Below the pieces are notes generated by a model that saw only the letters and a program-made list of their open reading frames with translations, was not told the origin of the DNA and ran no database searches. Positions 8,871 to 17,482 of a DNA stretch of 64,000 bases are shown here, in pieces. Each line of letters starts with the position of its first letter. Position 1 is the first letter of the stretch. Both the position numbers and the translations under genes were made by a program. Source of the stretch: Streptomyces chartreusis. GTDB taxonomy: Bacteria; Actinomycetota; Actinomycetes; Streptomycetales; Streptomycetaceae. The stretch covers positions 7,006,001 through 7,070,000 of the forward strand of contig NZ_CP023689.1 of NCBI RefSeq assembly GCF_008704715.1. Direction: 5' to 3'.

Positions 8871-8933
8871 CGTGGCTGGTCGCGCCCACGTGGCGGTAGC
8901 CGCACATCGATGCAGCCCCGCGCCCCTTTAGGG
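8871..8933 (+). repeat. Dispersed 3'-end element, divergent long form (copy 2)
   Basis: Starts as GTGGCTGGTCGCGCC and ends as CCCCGCGCCCCTTTAGGG, with about 30 bp inserted where other copies have AGTT. It lies about 50 nt downstream of the aldo/keto reductase stop and in the same orientation. The long form also recurs in Streptomyces genomes as I recall, but that needs a search. Confidence 0.5.
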
Positions 8934-8958
8934 CGTTGCAGAACCGCCGTAATGCCAA

Positions 8959-9044
8959 GACGGCAGCCGTTCCACGCACCGGTGCGTATCCCGCGGTCCC
9001 GCGCGAGATCCACCCCCACCCGGTGTCGTGGAACGGCTGCCGTC
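8959..9044. repeat. 18-bp perfect inverted repeat between convergent genes
   Basis: GACGGCAGCCGTTCCACG (8959-8976) is exactly complementary to 9027-9044, with 50 bp between the arms that include the palindrome CGCACCGGTGCG (8975-8986). It lies in the 377-bp convergent gap between the aldo/keto reductase and the SDR. The long arms could form a bidirectional terminator or mark a small mobile remnant. Apart from this and the dispersed element I see nothing else in the gap. Confidence 0.6.
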
Positions 9045-9198
9045 CACCCCCCTCGGGTTGGTCTGCGGAAGCACCGTGCTCCAAATGTGAAGCTCCGGTG
9101 CAGGCGAAGTTGAGCATAAGTCGTCTAACAGTACCGACGCAGCGGAATTTCACATTCCACTTGTGCAAGTTGTGCAGGCAACAACCGGCCGTCGACTC

Positions 9199-9963
9199 TC
9201 AGCCACGCCCCACGTACGGCATCGCCGTCGCCAGTACGGTCGCGAACTGCACGTTCGCCTCCAGCGGCAGCTCGGCCATGTGCCGCACGGTCCGCGCCAC
9301 GTCGGCGACGTCCATCACGGGCTCGGGCGCCACCGAGCCGTTCGCCTGGAGGGCGCCGGTCTGCATGCGGGCCGTCATGTCGGTCGCCGCGTTGCCGATG
9401 TCGATCTGGCCCACCGCGATGTCGTACGGCCGCCCGTCCAGCGAGAGCGCCTTCGTCAGGCCGGTCAGCGCGTGCTTGGTCGCCGTGTAGGCCACCGAGA
9501 GCGGGCGGGGCGTGTGCGCGGAGATCGAGCCGTTGTTGATGATCCGGCCACCGCGCGGGTCCTGCTCCTTCATCTGCCGGAACGCCGCCTGCGCACACAG
9601 GAACGCCCCGTTGAGGTTGGTGTCCACCACGTGCCGCCAGGCGTCGTACGGCAGCTCCTCCACCGGCACCCCGCCGGGCCCGAACGTCCCCGCGTTGTTG
9701 AACAGCAGGTCGATCCGCCCGAACCGCGCCACGGTGGCGGCGAACAGTGCGACCACGTCCTCCTGACGTGAGACGTCGGTCCGTACGGCGAGAGCGGCGC
9801 CGCCGGGCACCAGCGCCGCCGTCTCCTCCAGCGTCTCCACGCGCCGCCCGGCCAGCGCCACCGACCAGCCCGCGCGCAGCAGTTCCGTCGCCACCGCCCG
9901 CCCGACGCCGGAGCCGGCGCCCGTCACCACGGCGATCCTCGTGTCCGTTTGCCTGTCATTCAT
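9199..9963 (-). CDS. SDR-family NAD(P)-dependent oxidoreductase
   Basis: 254 residues, a classical short-chain dehydrogenase. The cofactor loop TGAGSGVG is near residues 15-22, NNAG near 88, the catalytic Ser is in NNGSISAHT, and YTATKHAL supplies the Tyr-x-x-x-Lys pair. It oxidises or reduces an alcohol or ketone of unknown identity. ATG at 9961-9963 is chosen because the fold starts about 10 residues later; another ATG 30 nt upstream is possible and neither has a strong RBS. Confidence 0.83.
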   Translation of the reverse strand: MNDRQTDTRIAVVTGAGSGVGRAVATELLRAGWSVALAGRRVETLEETAALVPGGAALAVRTDVSRQEDVVALFAATVARFGRIDLLFNNAGTFGPGGVPVEELPYDAWRHVVDTNLNGAFLCAQAAFRQMKEQDPRGGRIINNGSISAHTPRPLSVAYTATKHALTGLTKALSLDGRPYDIAVGQIDIGNAATDMTARMQTGALQANGSVAPEPVMDVADVARTVRHMAELPLEANVQFATVLATAMPYVGRG

Positions 9964-9996
9964 GGGGTCGCAGGCTACGCGACCGTCCGCCATTCG

Positions 9997-10021
9997 GAAC
10001 TCATCTGTCTGCCATCTGGGT
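9997..10021. promoter_or_regulatory. Possible PHO box upstream of phoD
   Basis: CATCTG occurs at 10002-10007 and again at 10013-10018, exactly 11 bp apart, within TCATCTGTCTGCCATCTGGG. PhoP sites in Streptomyces are built from 11-bp direct repeat units of the type GTTCAYYYRSG, and both copies fit the CAYYYR core. The spot lies 80-100 bp before the phosphatase D start, between divergent genes. The match is partial. Confidence 0.4.
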
Positions 10022-10097
10022 GTTGTGTACGCGCCAAGAGAGTGTCGTCACCGGCCACTCCAATGCCTCATGCATCCATCAGCAAGGGGAGGACCGG

Positions 10098-11738
10098 ATG
10101 ACCACCACGACAGACCTGCCCCAGCACAGCCCCGAACTGCGCGCGGCAGCCCGCCACATCGGGCGCCGCCGCTTCCTGACCGTCACCGGCGCGGCCGCCG
10201 CGCTCGCCTTCGCCGTGAACGTGCCGGCCGCGGGCACCGCGAGCGCCGCCCAGTTCGACGCCCGCAAGATCACCGACAACCCCTTCACCCTCGGCGTCGC
10301 CTCCGGGGACCCGCTGCCCGACTCGGTCCTGTTGTGGACCCGCCTCGCCCCCGCCCCGTACCAGCCCGACAGCGGACTGCCCGCCCAGCGGATCACGGTG
10401 CACTGGGAGCTGGCGCACGACGAGGGGTTCACCAGGATCGCCAGACGCGGCGCGGCCATCGCCTACCCGGAGTTCAACCACACGGTCCACGTCGAGGTCG
10501 CCGCCCTCGAAGCGGGCCGCGTCTACTACTACCGCTTCCGCGCCGGCACCTGGATCAGCGAGACCGGCCGCACCCGCACCGCCCCCGCCCGGACCGCCGC
10601 GGCGAGCTCCCTCACCCTCGCCGCCGTGTCCTGCCAGGCGTACACCGACGGCCACTACACGGCCTACCGCCATCTCGCGCAGGACGACGTCGACGTCGTC
10701 TTCCACCTCGGCGACTACCTGTACGAGTACGCGGTCAACTCCGTCGGCGGCTACCGCAACTACACCGACCGCACGCTCCCCGCGCTCTTCAACCGCGAGA
10801 CGACGACCCTGGAGGACTACCGGCTGCGCTACGCCCTGTTCAAGTCCGACCCGGACCTCAGGGCCGCACACGCCGCGCACCCGTTCGTCGTCACCTGGGA
10901 CGACCACGAGACCGAGAACAACTACGCCGACGACATCCCGGAGAACAGCGTCCCGCCGGAGGAGTTCCTGCTGCGCCGGGCCGCCGCCTACCGCGCCTAC
11001 TGGGAGAACCAGCCCCTGCGCCTGCCGCAGCGCCCCACCGGCCCCGACATGCAGCTCTACCGGCGCCTGCACTGGGGCCGGCTCGCCCAGTTCGACGTCC
11101 TGGACACCCGCCAGTACCGCTCCAACCAGGCCTACGGCGACGGCTCCCAGATCCCCGGCCCCGAGGTCGACGACCCGGCGCGCACGATGACCGGCGCCAC
11201 CCAGGAGCGGTGGCTGCTCGACGGCTGGCGCGACTCCGCGGCGCTGTGGAACGTCGTACCGCAGCAGGTCACCTTCGCCCAGCGCAAGTTCGACCTCACC
11301 GAGCCGTCACGGGTGTCCATGGACGCCTGGGACGGCTACCGCGCCTCCCGCCGCCGGGTCCTGGACGGCGCCAAGGCCGCCGGCGTCGAGAACCTGATGG
11401 TGCTCACCGGCGACGTCCACGTCGGCTACGGCTTTGACATCAAGGACGACTTCGACGCCCCCGACTCCGCCACCCTCGGCACCGAGATCGTCGCCACGTC
11501 GATCACCAGCGGCCGCGACGGCAGCGACCGGCCCGCCAACTGGGACACGTACATGAGGGCCAACCCGCACATGCGGTTCTACAACGGGCGGCGCGGCTAC
11601 GTGACCGTCGCCCTCGGACAGCAGCTCGCGCGGGCCGACTTCAAGACGGTGCCGTACGTGACCACGACCGGGGCGCCCATCGCGACGGCCGCCTCCTTCG
11701 TCACGCAGGTGGGGGCGCAGGGGCTCACGCCGGCGTGA
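10098..11738 (+). CDS. phoD: Alkaline phosphatase D (PhoD), Tat-exported
   Basis: 546 residues. The Tat signal is GRRRFLTVTG at about residues 22-31, then an Ala-rich core and a probable cut after AGTASAA near residue 53. The PhoD N-terminal domain begins FTLGVASGDPLPDSVLLWTRL. The metallophosphatase core follows with FHLGDYLYEY, VTWDDHETENNYADD and LTGDVHVG, the Fe/Ca-binding Asp, Asn and His sites of PhoD. It would hydrolyse phosphodiesters or monoesters such as teichoic acid or nucleotides outside the cell to release phosphate. GGGGAGG lies 7 nt before the ATG. A PHO-box-like repeat upstream fits phosphate control. Its stop overlaps the convergent gene by 14 bp. Confidence 0.9.
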   Translation: MTTTTDLPQHSPELRAAARHIGRRRFLTVTGAAAALAFAVNVPAAGTASAAQFDARKITDNPFTLGVASGDPLPDSVLLWTRLAPAPYQPDSGLPAQRITVHWELAHDEGFTRIARRGAAIAYPEFNHTVHVEVAALEAGRVYYYRFRAGTWISETGRTRTAPARTAAASSLTLAAVSCQAYTDGHYTAYRHLAQDDVDVVFHLGDYLYEYAVNSVGGYRNYTDRTLPALFNRETTTLEDYRLRYALFKSDPDLRAAHAAHPFVVTWDDHETENNYADDIPENSVPPEEFLLRRAAAYRAYWENQPLRLPQRPTGPDMQLYRRLHWGRLAQFDVLDTRQYRSNQAYGDGSQIPGPEVDDPARTMTGATQERWLLDGWRDSAALWNVVPQQVTFAQRKFDLTEPSRVSMDAWDGYRASRRRVLDGAKAAGVENLMVLTGDVHVGYGFDIKDDFDAPDSATLGTEIVATSITSGRDGSDRPANWDTYMRANPHMRFYNGRRGYVTVALGQQLARADFKTVPYVTTTGAPIATAASFVTQVGAQGLTPA

Positions 11739-12756
11739 GTTCCGGCGCCTCGCCGGCGGTCTCCTCGCCCGGGTAGCGGACGCCGACGCGGTCCCGGATC
11801 GCGTCGAGCGTCCGCATCACGGCGAGCGTGCCCTCCAGCGGGACCAGCGGCGACTCGCTCTCGCCGGCCCGCAGGGCCCGCATCACCTCGGCGGCCTCGT
11901 GGCGCAGGGTGTTGCGCGGCCCGTCGGCCGGGTCGGCCGTGAACTCCTCGGGGTCACGGCCGTCCCGGTGCAGCACGAAGCGCTCCGGGAAGAAGAAGCC
12001 GCCGGGCACGTCGATCCGGCCGGCCGAGCCGGTGATCGACGCGGCGGTCGCCGTACCGCCGACGATCGAGCAGTGCAGCGAGGCGAGCGCGCCGTCGTCC
12101 CAGGACAGCAGGGCTCCGGTCTGGAGGTCGACCCCCTCTGCGGACAGCGTCGCGCGCGCCGTCACGTCCGACGGCTCCCCGAGCAGCAGCTGCGCGAAGG
12201 AGACCGGGTACACACCGAGGTCCAGCAGCGCGCCGCCGCCCTGCGCCGGGTCGCGCAGCCGGTGCGAGGGCGGGAAGGGGCCGGCCAGCCCGAAGTCGGC
12301 CTGGACATGGCGCACTTCGCCGATCGCGCCGTCGTCGACCAGGGCCTTGAGCCGCCGCACCAGCGGGTTGCAGTACATCCACATCGCTTCCATCAAGAAG
12401 CTGCCGCGGGCCTTCGCCAGCGCGACCAGTTCCGCGGCCTCGCGCGCGTTCAGCGTGAACGCCTTCTCGCACAGCACATGGCGGCCGGCCTCCAGGCACA
12501 GCCCGGCGGCCTCGCGGTGCGCCGAGTGCGGGGTGGCGACGTACACGACATCGATGTCGCCGTCCTCGGCGAGCGAGGTCCAGTCGCCGTAGGCCCGGGG
12601 GATGCCGAACCGCTCGGCGAACGCGTCGGCGGACTCCTGGCGCCGCGAGGCGACGGCCACCACCTCGGCGTCGGGCAGGTCCACGAGATCCGCGGTGAAC
12701 GCGGCGGCGATCCCGCCGGTCGCCAGAATCCCCCACCGCACCTTCTGCTCGGCCAT
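11725..12756 (-). CDS. Gfo/Idh/MocA-family oxidoreductase
   Basis: 343 residues. The N-terminal Rossmann domain has VRWGILATGGIAAAF, EVVAVASR and VYVATPHSAHR. The family lysine motif appears as VLCEKAFTLN (CEKP in most members). The C-terminal alpha/beta domain includes GGALLDLGVYPVSF with the conserved Asp. It is likely a NAD(P)-dependent sugar or polyol dehydrogenase of the dihydrodiol/glucose-fructose oxidoreductase type. ATG 12754-12756 has GAGGGG 9 nt upstream; a second ATG at 12775-12777 would add seven residues. Its 3' end overlaps phoD by 14 bp. Confidence 0.86.
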   Translation of the reverse strand: MAEQKVRWGILATGGIAAAFTADLVDLPDAEVVAVASRRQESADAFAERFGIPRAYGDWTSLAEDGDIDVVYVATPHSAHREAAGLCLEAGRHVLCEKAFTLNAREAAELVALAKARGSFLMEAMWMYCNPLVRRLKALVDDGAIGEVRHVQADFGLAGPFPPSHRLRDPAQGGGALLDLGVYPVSFAQLLLGEPSDVTARATLSAEGVDLQTGALLSWDDGALASLHCSIVGGTATAASITGSAGRIDVPGGFFFPERFVLHRDGRDPEEFTADPADGPRNTLRHEAAEVMRALRAGESESPLVPLEGTLAVMRTLDAIRDRVGVRYPGEETAGEAPELTPA

Positions 12757-12843
12757 CGCGGCCCGCCCCTCGCTCATGTGTCCCCAGGCACTGTGTACGA
12801 GCTGAGAGCATAGAGGGCGGATCACTCGGAGAGGGAGGGGCGC

Positions 12844-14154
12844 ATGGGCGACCGTGGGGGGCCGATACCGGACGTCTCGCAGCCGGCGGTATCGAGGACG
12901 GACCGACCGCCTGCCCGTACCCTGCGCACCACCGGGCTCCTCGTCACCTTCATCCTCGGCGGGCTGACGGCCACGCCCCCGCTGGCGATGGACATGTACC
13001 TCCCGGCGCTGCCCGAGGTCACCGGTTCCCTGCACGCGCCCGCCGCGACCGTCCAGCTCACCCTCACCGCCTGCCTCGCCGGCATGGCGCTCGGGCAGCT
13101 GGTGGTCGGCCCGATGAGCGACCGCTGGGGCCGCAGACGCCCGCTGCTGGCGGGCCTCGTGGTCTACGTCGTGGCCACCGCGCTGTGCGCCCTCGCACCC
13201 ACCGTCGAGTCCCTCGTCGCCTTCCGGCTGGCGCAGGGACTCGCGGGCGCCGCGGCGATCGTGATCGCACGGGCCGTCGTGCGCGACCTCTACGACGGCC
13301 TGGCCATGGCCCGCTTCTTCTCGACCCTGATGCTGATCTCCGGGGTCGCGCCGATCGTGGCGCCGCTCATCGGCGGGCAGATCCTGCGGGTGACGGACTG
13401 GCGCGGCGTGTTCGTCGTACTGACGGTCGTCGGGGTGCTGCTGACCTGCCTCGTCTGGCGCAGGCTCCCCGAGACCCTCGCGGCCGAGGACCGGCACGCC
13501 GGCGGGGTGGGCGAGGCGCTGCGCGCCATGCGCGGTCTCCTCTCCGACGGCGCGTTCGCCGGATACACGCTGACGGGAGGCTTCGCCTTCGCGGCCCTCT
13601 TCGCCTACATCGCGGCGTCCCCCTTCGTGATCCAGGAGATCCACGGCGCCTCCCCGCAGACCTTCAGCCTGCTGTTCGGGCTCAACTCCGTCGGCCTTGT
13701 GGCCGTCGGCCAGATCAACGGCAAGGTGCTCGTCGGACGGGTCGGCCTGGACCGGGTGCTGGGCGTGGGCCTGGGGATCGTCATCCTCGCCGCGACCGCG
13801 CTGCTGCTGATGTCCCTGGGCGTGTTCGGCGAGGTCGGACTGGTGCCGGTGGCCGCCGCGCTGTTCGTGCTGATGTCCGCGATGGGCATCACGCTCCCCA
13901 ACACCCAGGCCCTCGCCCTCCAGCGCACCAAGCACGCCGCCGGGTCCGCCTCCGCGCTCCTCGGCACCTCCTCCTTCCTCATCGGCGCCGTCGCATCGCC
14001 CCTCGTGGGCATCGCCGGCGAGGACACGGCCGTCCCGATGGCCGTCGTCCAACTGGCCGCAGCACTGGTGGCGCTGGCCTGCTTCATGGGAATGTGCCGT
14101 CCTTGGAACAGACGTGCGGATGGCCGCGCGGTCGCGGAGGGAGCGGGGAGCTGA
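12844..14154 (+). CDS. MFS drug exporter, Bcr/CflA type
   Basis: 436 residues with about 12 membrane helices. PPLAMDMYLPALPEV at helix 1 and QLTLTACLAGMALGQLVVGPMSDRWGRRRPLL at helices 2-3 are characteristic of the Bcr/CflA proton-coupled drug antiporters. The GxxSDRxGRR loop motif is intact. GGGAGGGG stands 5 nt before the ATG. The stop codon overlaps the proposed CTG start of the next gene, suggesting a two-gene unit. Substrate unknown. Confidence 0.86.
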   Translation: MGDRGGPIPDVSQPAVSRTDRPPARTLRTTGLLVTFILGGLTATPPLAMDMYLPALPEVTGSLHAPAATVQLTLTACLAGMALGQLVVGPMSDRWGRRRPLLAGLVVYVVATALCALAPTVESLVAFRLAQGLAGAAAIVIARAVVRDLYDGLAMARFFSTLMLISGVAPIVAPLIGGQILRVTDWRGVFVVLTVVGVLLTCLVWRRLPETLAAEDRHAGGVGEALRAMRGLLSDGAFAGYTLTGGFAFAALFAYIAASPFVIQEIHGASPQTFSLLFGLNSVGLVAVGQINGKVLVGRVGLDRVLGVGLGIVILAATALLLMSLGVFGEVGLVPVAAALFVLMSAMGITLPNTQALALQRTKHAAGSASALLGTSSFLIGAVASPLVGIAGEDTAVPMAVVQLAAALVALACFMGMCRPWNRRADGRAVAEGAGS

Positions 14155-15281
14155 GCGCGCCGAGACTGCGCGGGGACACGCCGGAAAGGGCCGGACTCGA
14201 CCCCGAGGAGATCCGACATCTCGTCCGCGAGGTCCACGACCTCACCACCGGCACCCGTCCCTGGGCGGCCGGAGCGGTGCTGATCGTGGGGCGGGGGCCG
14301 TACCTGGCCGTCGAGGAGGCGATGGGCTGGGCCGTGCGGTACGCCTCCTACGACGAGGAGAGGGACTCGGGCAGGGAACTCCCGCCCGACTCCCGCGTCC
14401 CGATGACCACCAGCACCGCCTTCGACCTGGCCTCCCTCACCAAGCTGTTCACCTCGGTCGCGGCGGTGCAGCAGATCGAGCGGGGCACGCTGGGCATCGA
14501 CGCGCGGGTCGGGGCGTATCTGCCGGACTTCCGGGCGGCGGCGTACCACGACATCACGGTGCGCCAGCTGCTCACGCACACCTCCGGGCTGCGGCCCGAA
14601 CTCCCGCTGTACGACTGCGCGGACGACGCGGAGCGGCTGGAGATGCTACGCGCGGAGGCGCCGGTCGGTGTCCCCGGCACGTACTGCTACTCCGACCTGA
14701 ACATGCTGCTGCTCCAGCACGTCCTGGAACGCATCACCGGCCGCGGCCTCGACGTCCTGATCCACGACTGCATCACGCGTCCGCTGGGCATGACCGCGAC
14801 CCACTTCGGCCCCTGCCCCGGTGCGGCGGCGACCGAGGACCAGCGCCGGCCCTGGGCCAAGGCGGACCGGGGCATGCTGCGGGGGGTCGTCCACGACGAG
14901 AACGCGTGGGCGCTGGGCGGCGTCGCCGGCCACGCGGGCCTGTTCTCCACCGGGCGCGACCTCGCGGTGTTCTGCCGCGCCCTGCTGTCGGGCGGCGCGT
15001 ACGGCCCCGCCCGGGTCCTGGGCCCCGACTTCGTGGAACTCCTCCTCACCTCACCCGGCTTCGGCTTCGCCGTCGACCAGCACTGGTTCATGGGGGAACT
15101 GGCGGGCCGGGGAGCGGCCGGGCACACGGGCTTCACGGGGACGTCCCTGGTACTGGACCCCACCACGGACACGTTCCTGATCCTGCTGGCGAACACGGTC
15201 CACCCACGACGCCGGGATGCGGACAGCCGCCCGAGGGCACGGGCGGGGACACGGGTGGCTCGGGCGGTACGGGGCCGCTGA
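14151..15281 (+). CDS. Serine hydrolase, class C beta-lactamase/PBP-like
   Basis: 376 residues. SLTK at about 95-98 is the catalytic Ser-x-x-Lys, CYSDLN near 180 is the Tyr motif (YxN/YSD), and GHTGFTG near the C-terminus replaces the KTG triad. These mark the penicillin-binding-protein/EstB-like serine hydrolases (esterase, peptidase or lactamase). No signal peptide, so cytoplasmic. The start is inferred: CTG at 14151 overlaps the preceding stop as CTGA, has GGAGGG and GGGGAG just upstream, and yields the family-typical opening APRLRGDTPERAGLDPEE. GTG 14094 or TTG 14103 are alternatives inside the exporter gene. Confidence 0.8.
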   Translation: MSAPRLRGDTPERAGLDPEEIRHLVREVHDLTTGTRPWAAGAVLIVGRGPYLAVEEAMGWAVRYASYDEERDSGRELPPDSRVPMTTSTAFDLASLTKLFTSVAAVQQIERGTLGIDARVGAYLPDFRAAAYHDITVRQLLTHTSGLRPELPLYDCADDAERLEMLRAEAPVGVPGTYCYSDLNMLLLQHVLERITGRGLDVLIHDCITRPLGMTATHFGPCPGAAATEDQRRPWAKADRGMLRGVVHDENAWALGGVAGHAGLFSTGRDLAVFCRALLSGGAYGPARVLGPDFVELLLTSPGFGFAVDQHWFMGELAGRGAAGHTGFTGTSLVLDPTTDTFLILLANTVHPRRRDADSRPRARAGTRVARAVRGR

Positions 15282-15288
15282 CAACCTT

Positions 15289-15476
15289 CCTCGCCCCCGC
15301 CGCCCCTACCCGTCCCGTCCCAGGGGGCTGCCGCCCCCGGACCCCCGCTTCGGCCTGAACGGCCTCGTCCTCAAACGCCGGACGGGCTGGGTATGTCAGC
15401 CCCTCCGGCGTTTGAGGAGCGGGGTCTGGGGCGGAGCCCCAGAAGGATGGGACGGGTAGGGGCGGCGGGGGCGAGG
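15289..15476. repeat. Nested long inverted repeat
   Basis: Outer arms of 28 bp, 15289-15316 and 15449-15476, are perfect complements. An inner pair of 14 bp, 15369-15382 and 15404-15417 (the latter TCCGGCGTTTGAGG), is also perfect. The 188-bp element fills the gap between two same-strand genes and can fold into a large cruciform or RNA hairpin. The inner motif is a frequent intergenic Streptomyces sequence as I recall. It could act as a terminator or be a non-autonomous mobile repeat. Confidence 0.75.
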
Positions 15477-15522
15477 GAAACCGGGTCCCCGACCACCGCA
15501 CCCGCCCTCATAGAATCGCCGG

Positions 15523-16515
15523 GTGAACGCCCCCGTCCCCCCGTCGGCCGAGACCCTGCGCATCGCACTCGCCACCCTCCTCGACGACCTCCCGCCCCGC
15601 CAGGCCGCCCAGGCCGTCGAGCGCCTGATCGCCAACTACCGGGGCGCCACACCCACCGACGCCCCGATCCTGCGCGACCGCGCGGACGTGGCGGCCTACG
15701 CCGCCTACCGCATGCCGGCCACCTTCGAGGCGGTCCACTCCGCACTGGAGGCGTTCGCCCGGACCGTCCCGGACTGGACCCCTGCGACCCACACCGACGT
15801 GGGCGGCGGCACCGGCGCGGCGACCTGGGCCGTCTCCACCACCTGGCCGGGCGAGCGCGACGTCACCGTGCTGGACTGGGCCGAGCCCGCCCTGGCCATC
15901 GGCCGGGAGATCGCGGCGGCCGACCCGACGCTGGACAAGGCCCGTTGGCAGCGCGCCCGCATCGACTCGACGCTCACCCTGGACCCCACGGACCTGGTCA
16001 CCGTCTCCTACGTCCTCAACGAACTCACCGCCCGGGACCGCGCCACCCTCCTCGACACCGTCGCGTCCGCGGCCCGGACCGTGGTGATCGTCGAACCGGG
16101 CACCCCCGACGGCTACACCCGCGTGATCGAGGCCCGCGACCGCCTCATCGCCGCCGGCTTCCGCATCGCCGCCCCCTGCCCGCACAGCGCCGCCTGCCCC
16201 ATCGTCCCCGGCACCGACTGGTGCCACTTCTCGGCGAGGGTCAGCCGCTCCTCCCTGCACCGCCGCATCAAGGGCGGCTCCCTCGCCTACGAGGACGAGA
16301 AGTTCAGCTACGTCGCCGCCACCCGCCTCCCCGCCACCCCGGCCCCCGCCCGGGTCGTCCGCAAACCCCAGATCCGCAAGGGCCAGGTCCTCCTCGACCT
16401 CTGCGAGACCGACCCGTCCCTGCGCCGCACGACGATCACCAAGCGGCACGGCGACCTCTACAAGGCGGCTCGCGACACGGAATGGGGCGACCCCTGGCCG
16501 CCGGAGGCGCCGTGA
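15523..16515 (+). CDS. Rsm22-like methyltransferase-fold ribosome-associated protein
   Basis: 330 residues. A class I SAM-binding fold is seen as THTDVGGGTGAATWAV (about 88-103) and TLVDWAEPA-like VLDWAEPALA. The C-terminal half has the Rsm22 cysteine pattern: Cys in APCPHSAACPI and DWCHFSARVSRSSLHRRIKGG. Rsm22/METTL17 proteins bind the small ribosomal subunit during assembly, and in mitochondria carry a metal or Fe-S cluster on such cysteines. GTG start. Role here by family only. Confidence 0.8.
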   Translation: MNAPVPPSAETLRIALATLLDDLPPRQAAQAVERLIANYRGATPTDAPILRDRADVAAYAAYRMPATFEAVHSALEAFARTVPDWTPATHTDVGGGTGAATWAVSTTWPGERDVTVLDWAEPALAIGREIAAADPTLDKARWQRARIDSTLTLDPTDLVTVSYVLNELTARDRATLLDTVASAARTVVIVEPGTPDGYTRVIEARDRLIAAGFRIAAPCPHSAACPIVPGTDWCHFSARVSRSSLHRRIKGGSLAYEDEKFSYVAATRLPATPAPARVVRKPQIRKGQVLLDLCETDPSLRRTTITKRHGDLYKAARDTEWGDPWPPEAP

Positions 16516-16534
16516 CGCCCCCGGCGGTACCCGG

Positions 16535-16726
16535 CTAGGACGTCTCCTCGTCCTGCGTCCCCGCTTCCGCCCGCCTCTCCTGGAGCTTGCGCAGCAGCTC
16601 CCGTTTCTGGGCCTGAGGGTCGAGGCCGCCGCCGATCCTGCCGTCCCGTCCGCCGCCGCGCAGGGCCTTGCGGCCGAGGTTCCGGCGCGTGCCGCCGACT
16701 CCGAGCATGTTTCCGCCTCGGGACAT
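16535..16726 (-). CDS. DUF6243-family small protein
   Basis: 63 residues, Gly/Arg-rich, opening MSRGGNMLGVGGTRRNLGRK and ending in a Lys/Glu/Arg helix (KRELLRKLQERRAEAG). This pattern is that of the small Streptomyces family I recall as DUF6243, with no known function. It is divergent from the TetR gene across a 111-bp region carrying two operator-like inverted repeats, so it may be under that regulator's control. Confidence 0.7.
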   Translation of the reverse strand: MSRGGNMLGVGGTRRNLGRKALRGGGRDGRIGGGLDPQAQKRELLRKLQERRAEAGTQDEETS

Positions 16727-16756
16727 GCGAGGCTCCTTTCGGGATCAGAGATTAAA

Positions 16757-16816
16757 CGAGACGTATCGTCTCGCAAGATGGAGCCCTCCCAGAGTCCGGC
16801 GAGACGCTCCGTCTTG
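16757..16816. promoter_or_regulatory. Paired TetR-type operators
   Basis: CGAGACGTATCGTCTCG at 16757-16773 is a perfect inverted repeat with 7-bp arms and a 3-bp centre. CGAGACGCTCCGTCTTG at 16800-16816 is the same site with one arm mismatch. The centres are 43 bp apart, about four helical turns. Both lie in the gap between the divergent DUF6243 and TetR genes, which is how autoregulated TetR proteins are usually arranged. Confidence 0.7.
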
Positions 16817-16837
16817 TCAACCTGATAAATTCGAGTC

Positions 16838-17482
16838 ATGGCAGCCCAGAAGTCCGCCCCCAAGTCCGAGGCGCCCGCGCCCAGCTCCACCCGTCGCAGT
16901 GAGAAGTCCCGGCGGGCCATCTACGACGCCGCCCTCGCGCTCGTCGTGGAGGTCGGCTACCCCAGGACCACCATCGAGGGCATCGCCGCCCGTGCCGGGG
17001 TCGGCAAGCAGACGATCTACCGGTGGTGGTCGTCCAAGGCCGAGGTGCTGATGGAGGCGTTCCTCGATCTCGGGGAGGAGGCCGCGAAGGCCGCCGGGGA
17101 GGAGCCGTACGCCATTCCGGACACCGGAGACCTCGCGGCCGATCTGAAGGGTGTGCTGCGCGCCACCATCGATCAGATGACCGACCCGCGCTTCGCCGCC
17201 CCGGCCCGCGCCCTCGCCGCCGAGGGCCTGGTCAACGAGGCGCTCAGCCGGGAGTACGTCGCCAAGCTCCTCGAACCCTCGCTCCAGCTGTACGTCGAGC
17301 GGCTGCGCGCCGCGCAGGAGGCCGGCGACGTGCGCCCGGACATCGACCCGCGCATCGCGCTGGAGCTCTTCGTCTCGCCGCTCGCCCAGCGCTGGCTCCA
17401 GTACACGGGCCCGATCTCGTACGAATACACGGACACCCTCGTCGACTACGCCCTGCACGGTCTCGCGCCGCGCGCCCGGTAA
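16838..17482 (+). CDS. TetR/AcrR-family regulator
   Basis: 214 residues. The N-terminal HTH is textbook: KSRRAIYDAALALVVEVGYP, then TTIEGIAARAGVGKQTIYRWWSSKAEVLMEAF. The C-terminal ligand-binding domain is of the TetR_C_11-like kind (ALAAEGLVNEALSREYVAKLLEPS). It most likely represses itself and the divergent DUF6243 gene through the two inverted repeats at 16757-16816. Ligand unknown. Confidence 0.88.
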   Translation: MAAQKSAPKSEAPAPSSTRRSEKSRRAIYDAALALVVEVGYPRTTIEGIAARAGVGKQTIYRWWSSKAEVLMEAFLDLGEEAAKAAGEEPYAIPDTGDLAADLKGVLRATIDQMTDPRFAAPARALAAEGLVNEALSREYVAKLLEPSLQLYVERLRAAQEAGDVRPDIDPRIALELFVSPLAQRWLQYTGPISYEYTDTLVDYALHGLAPRAR

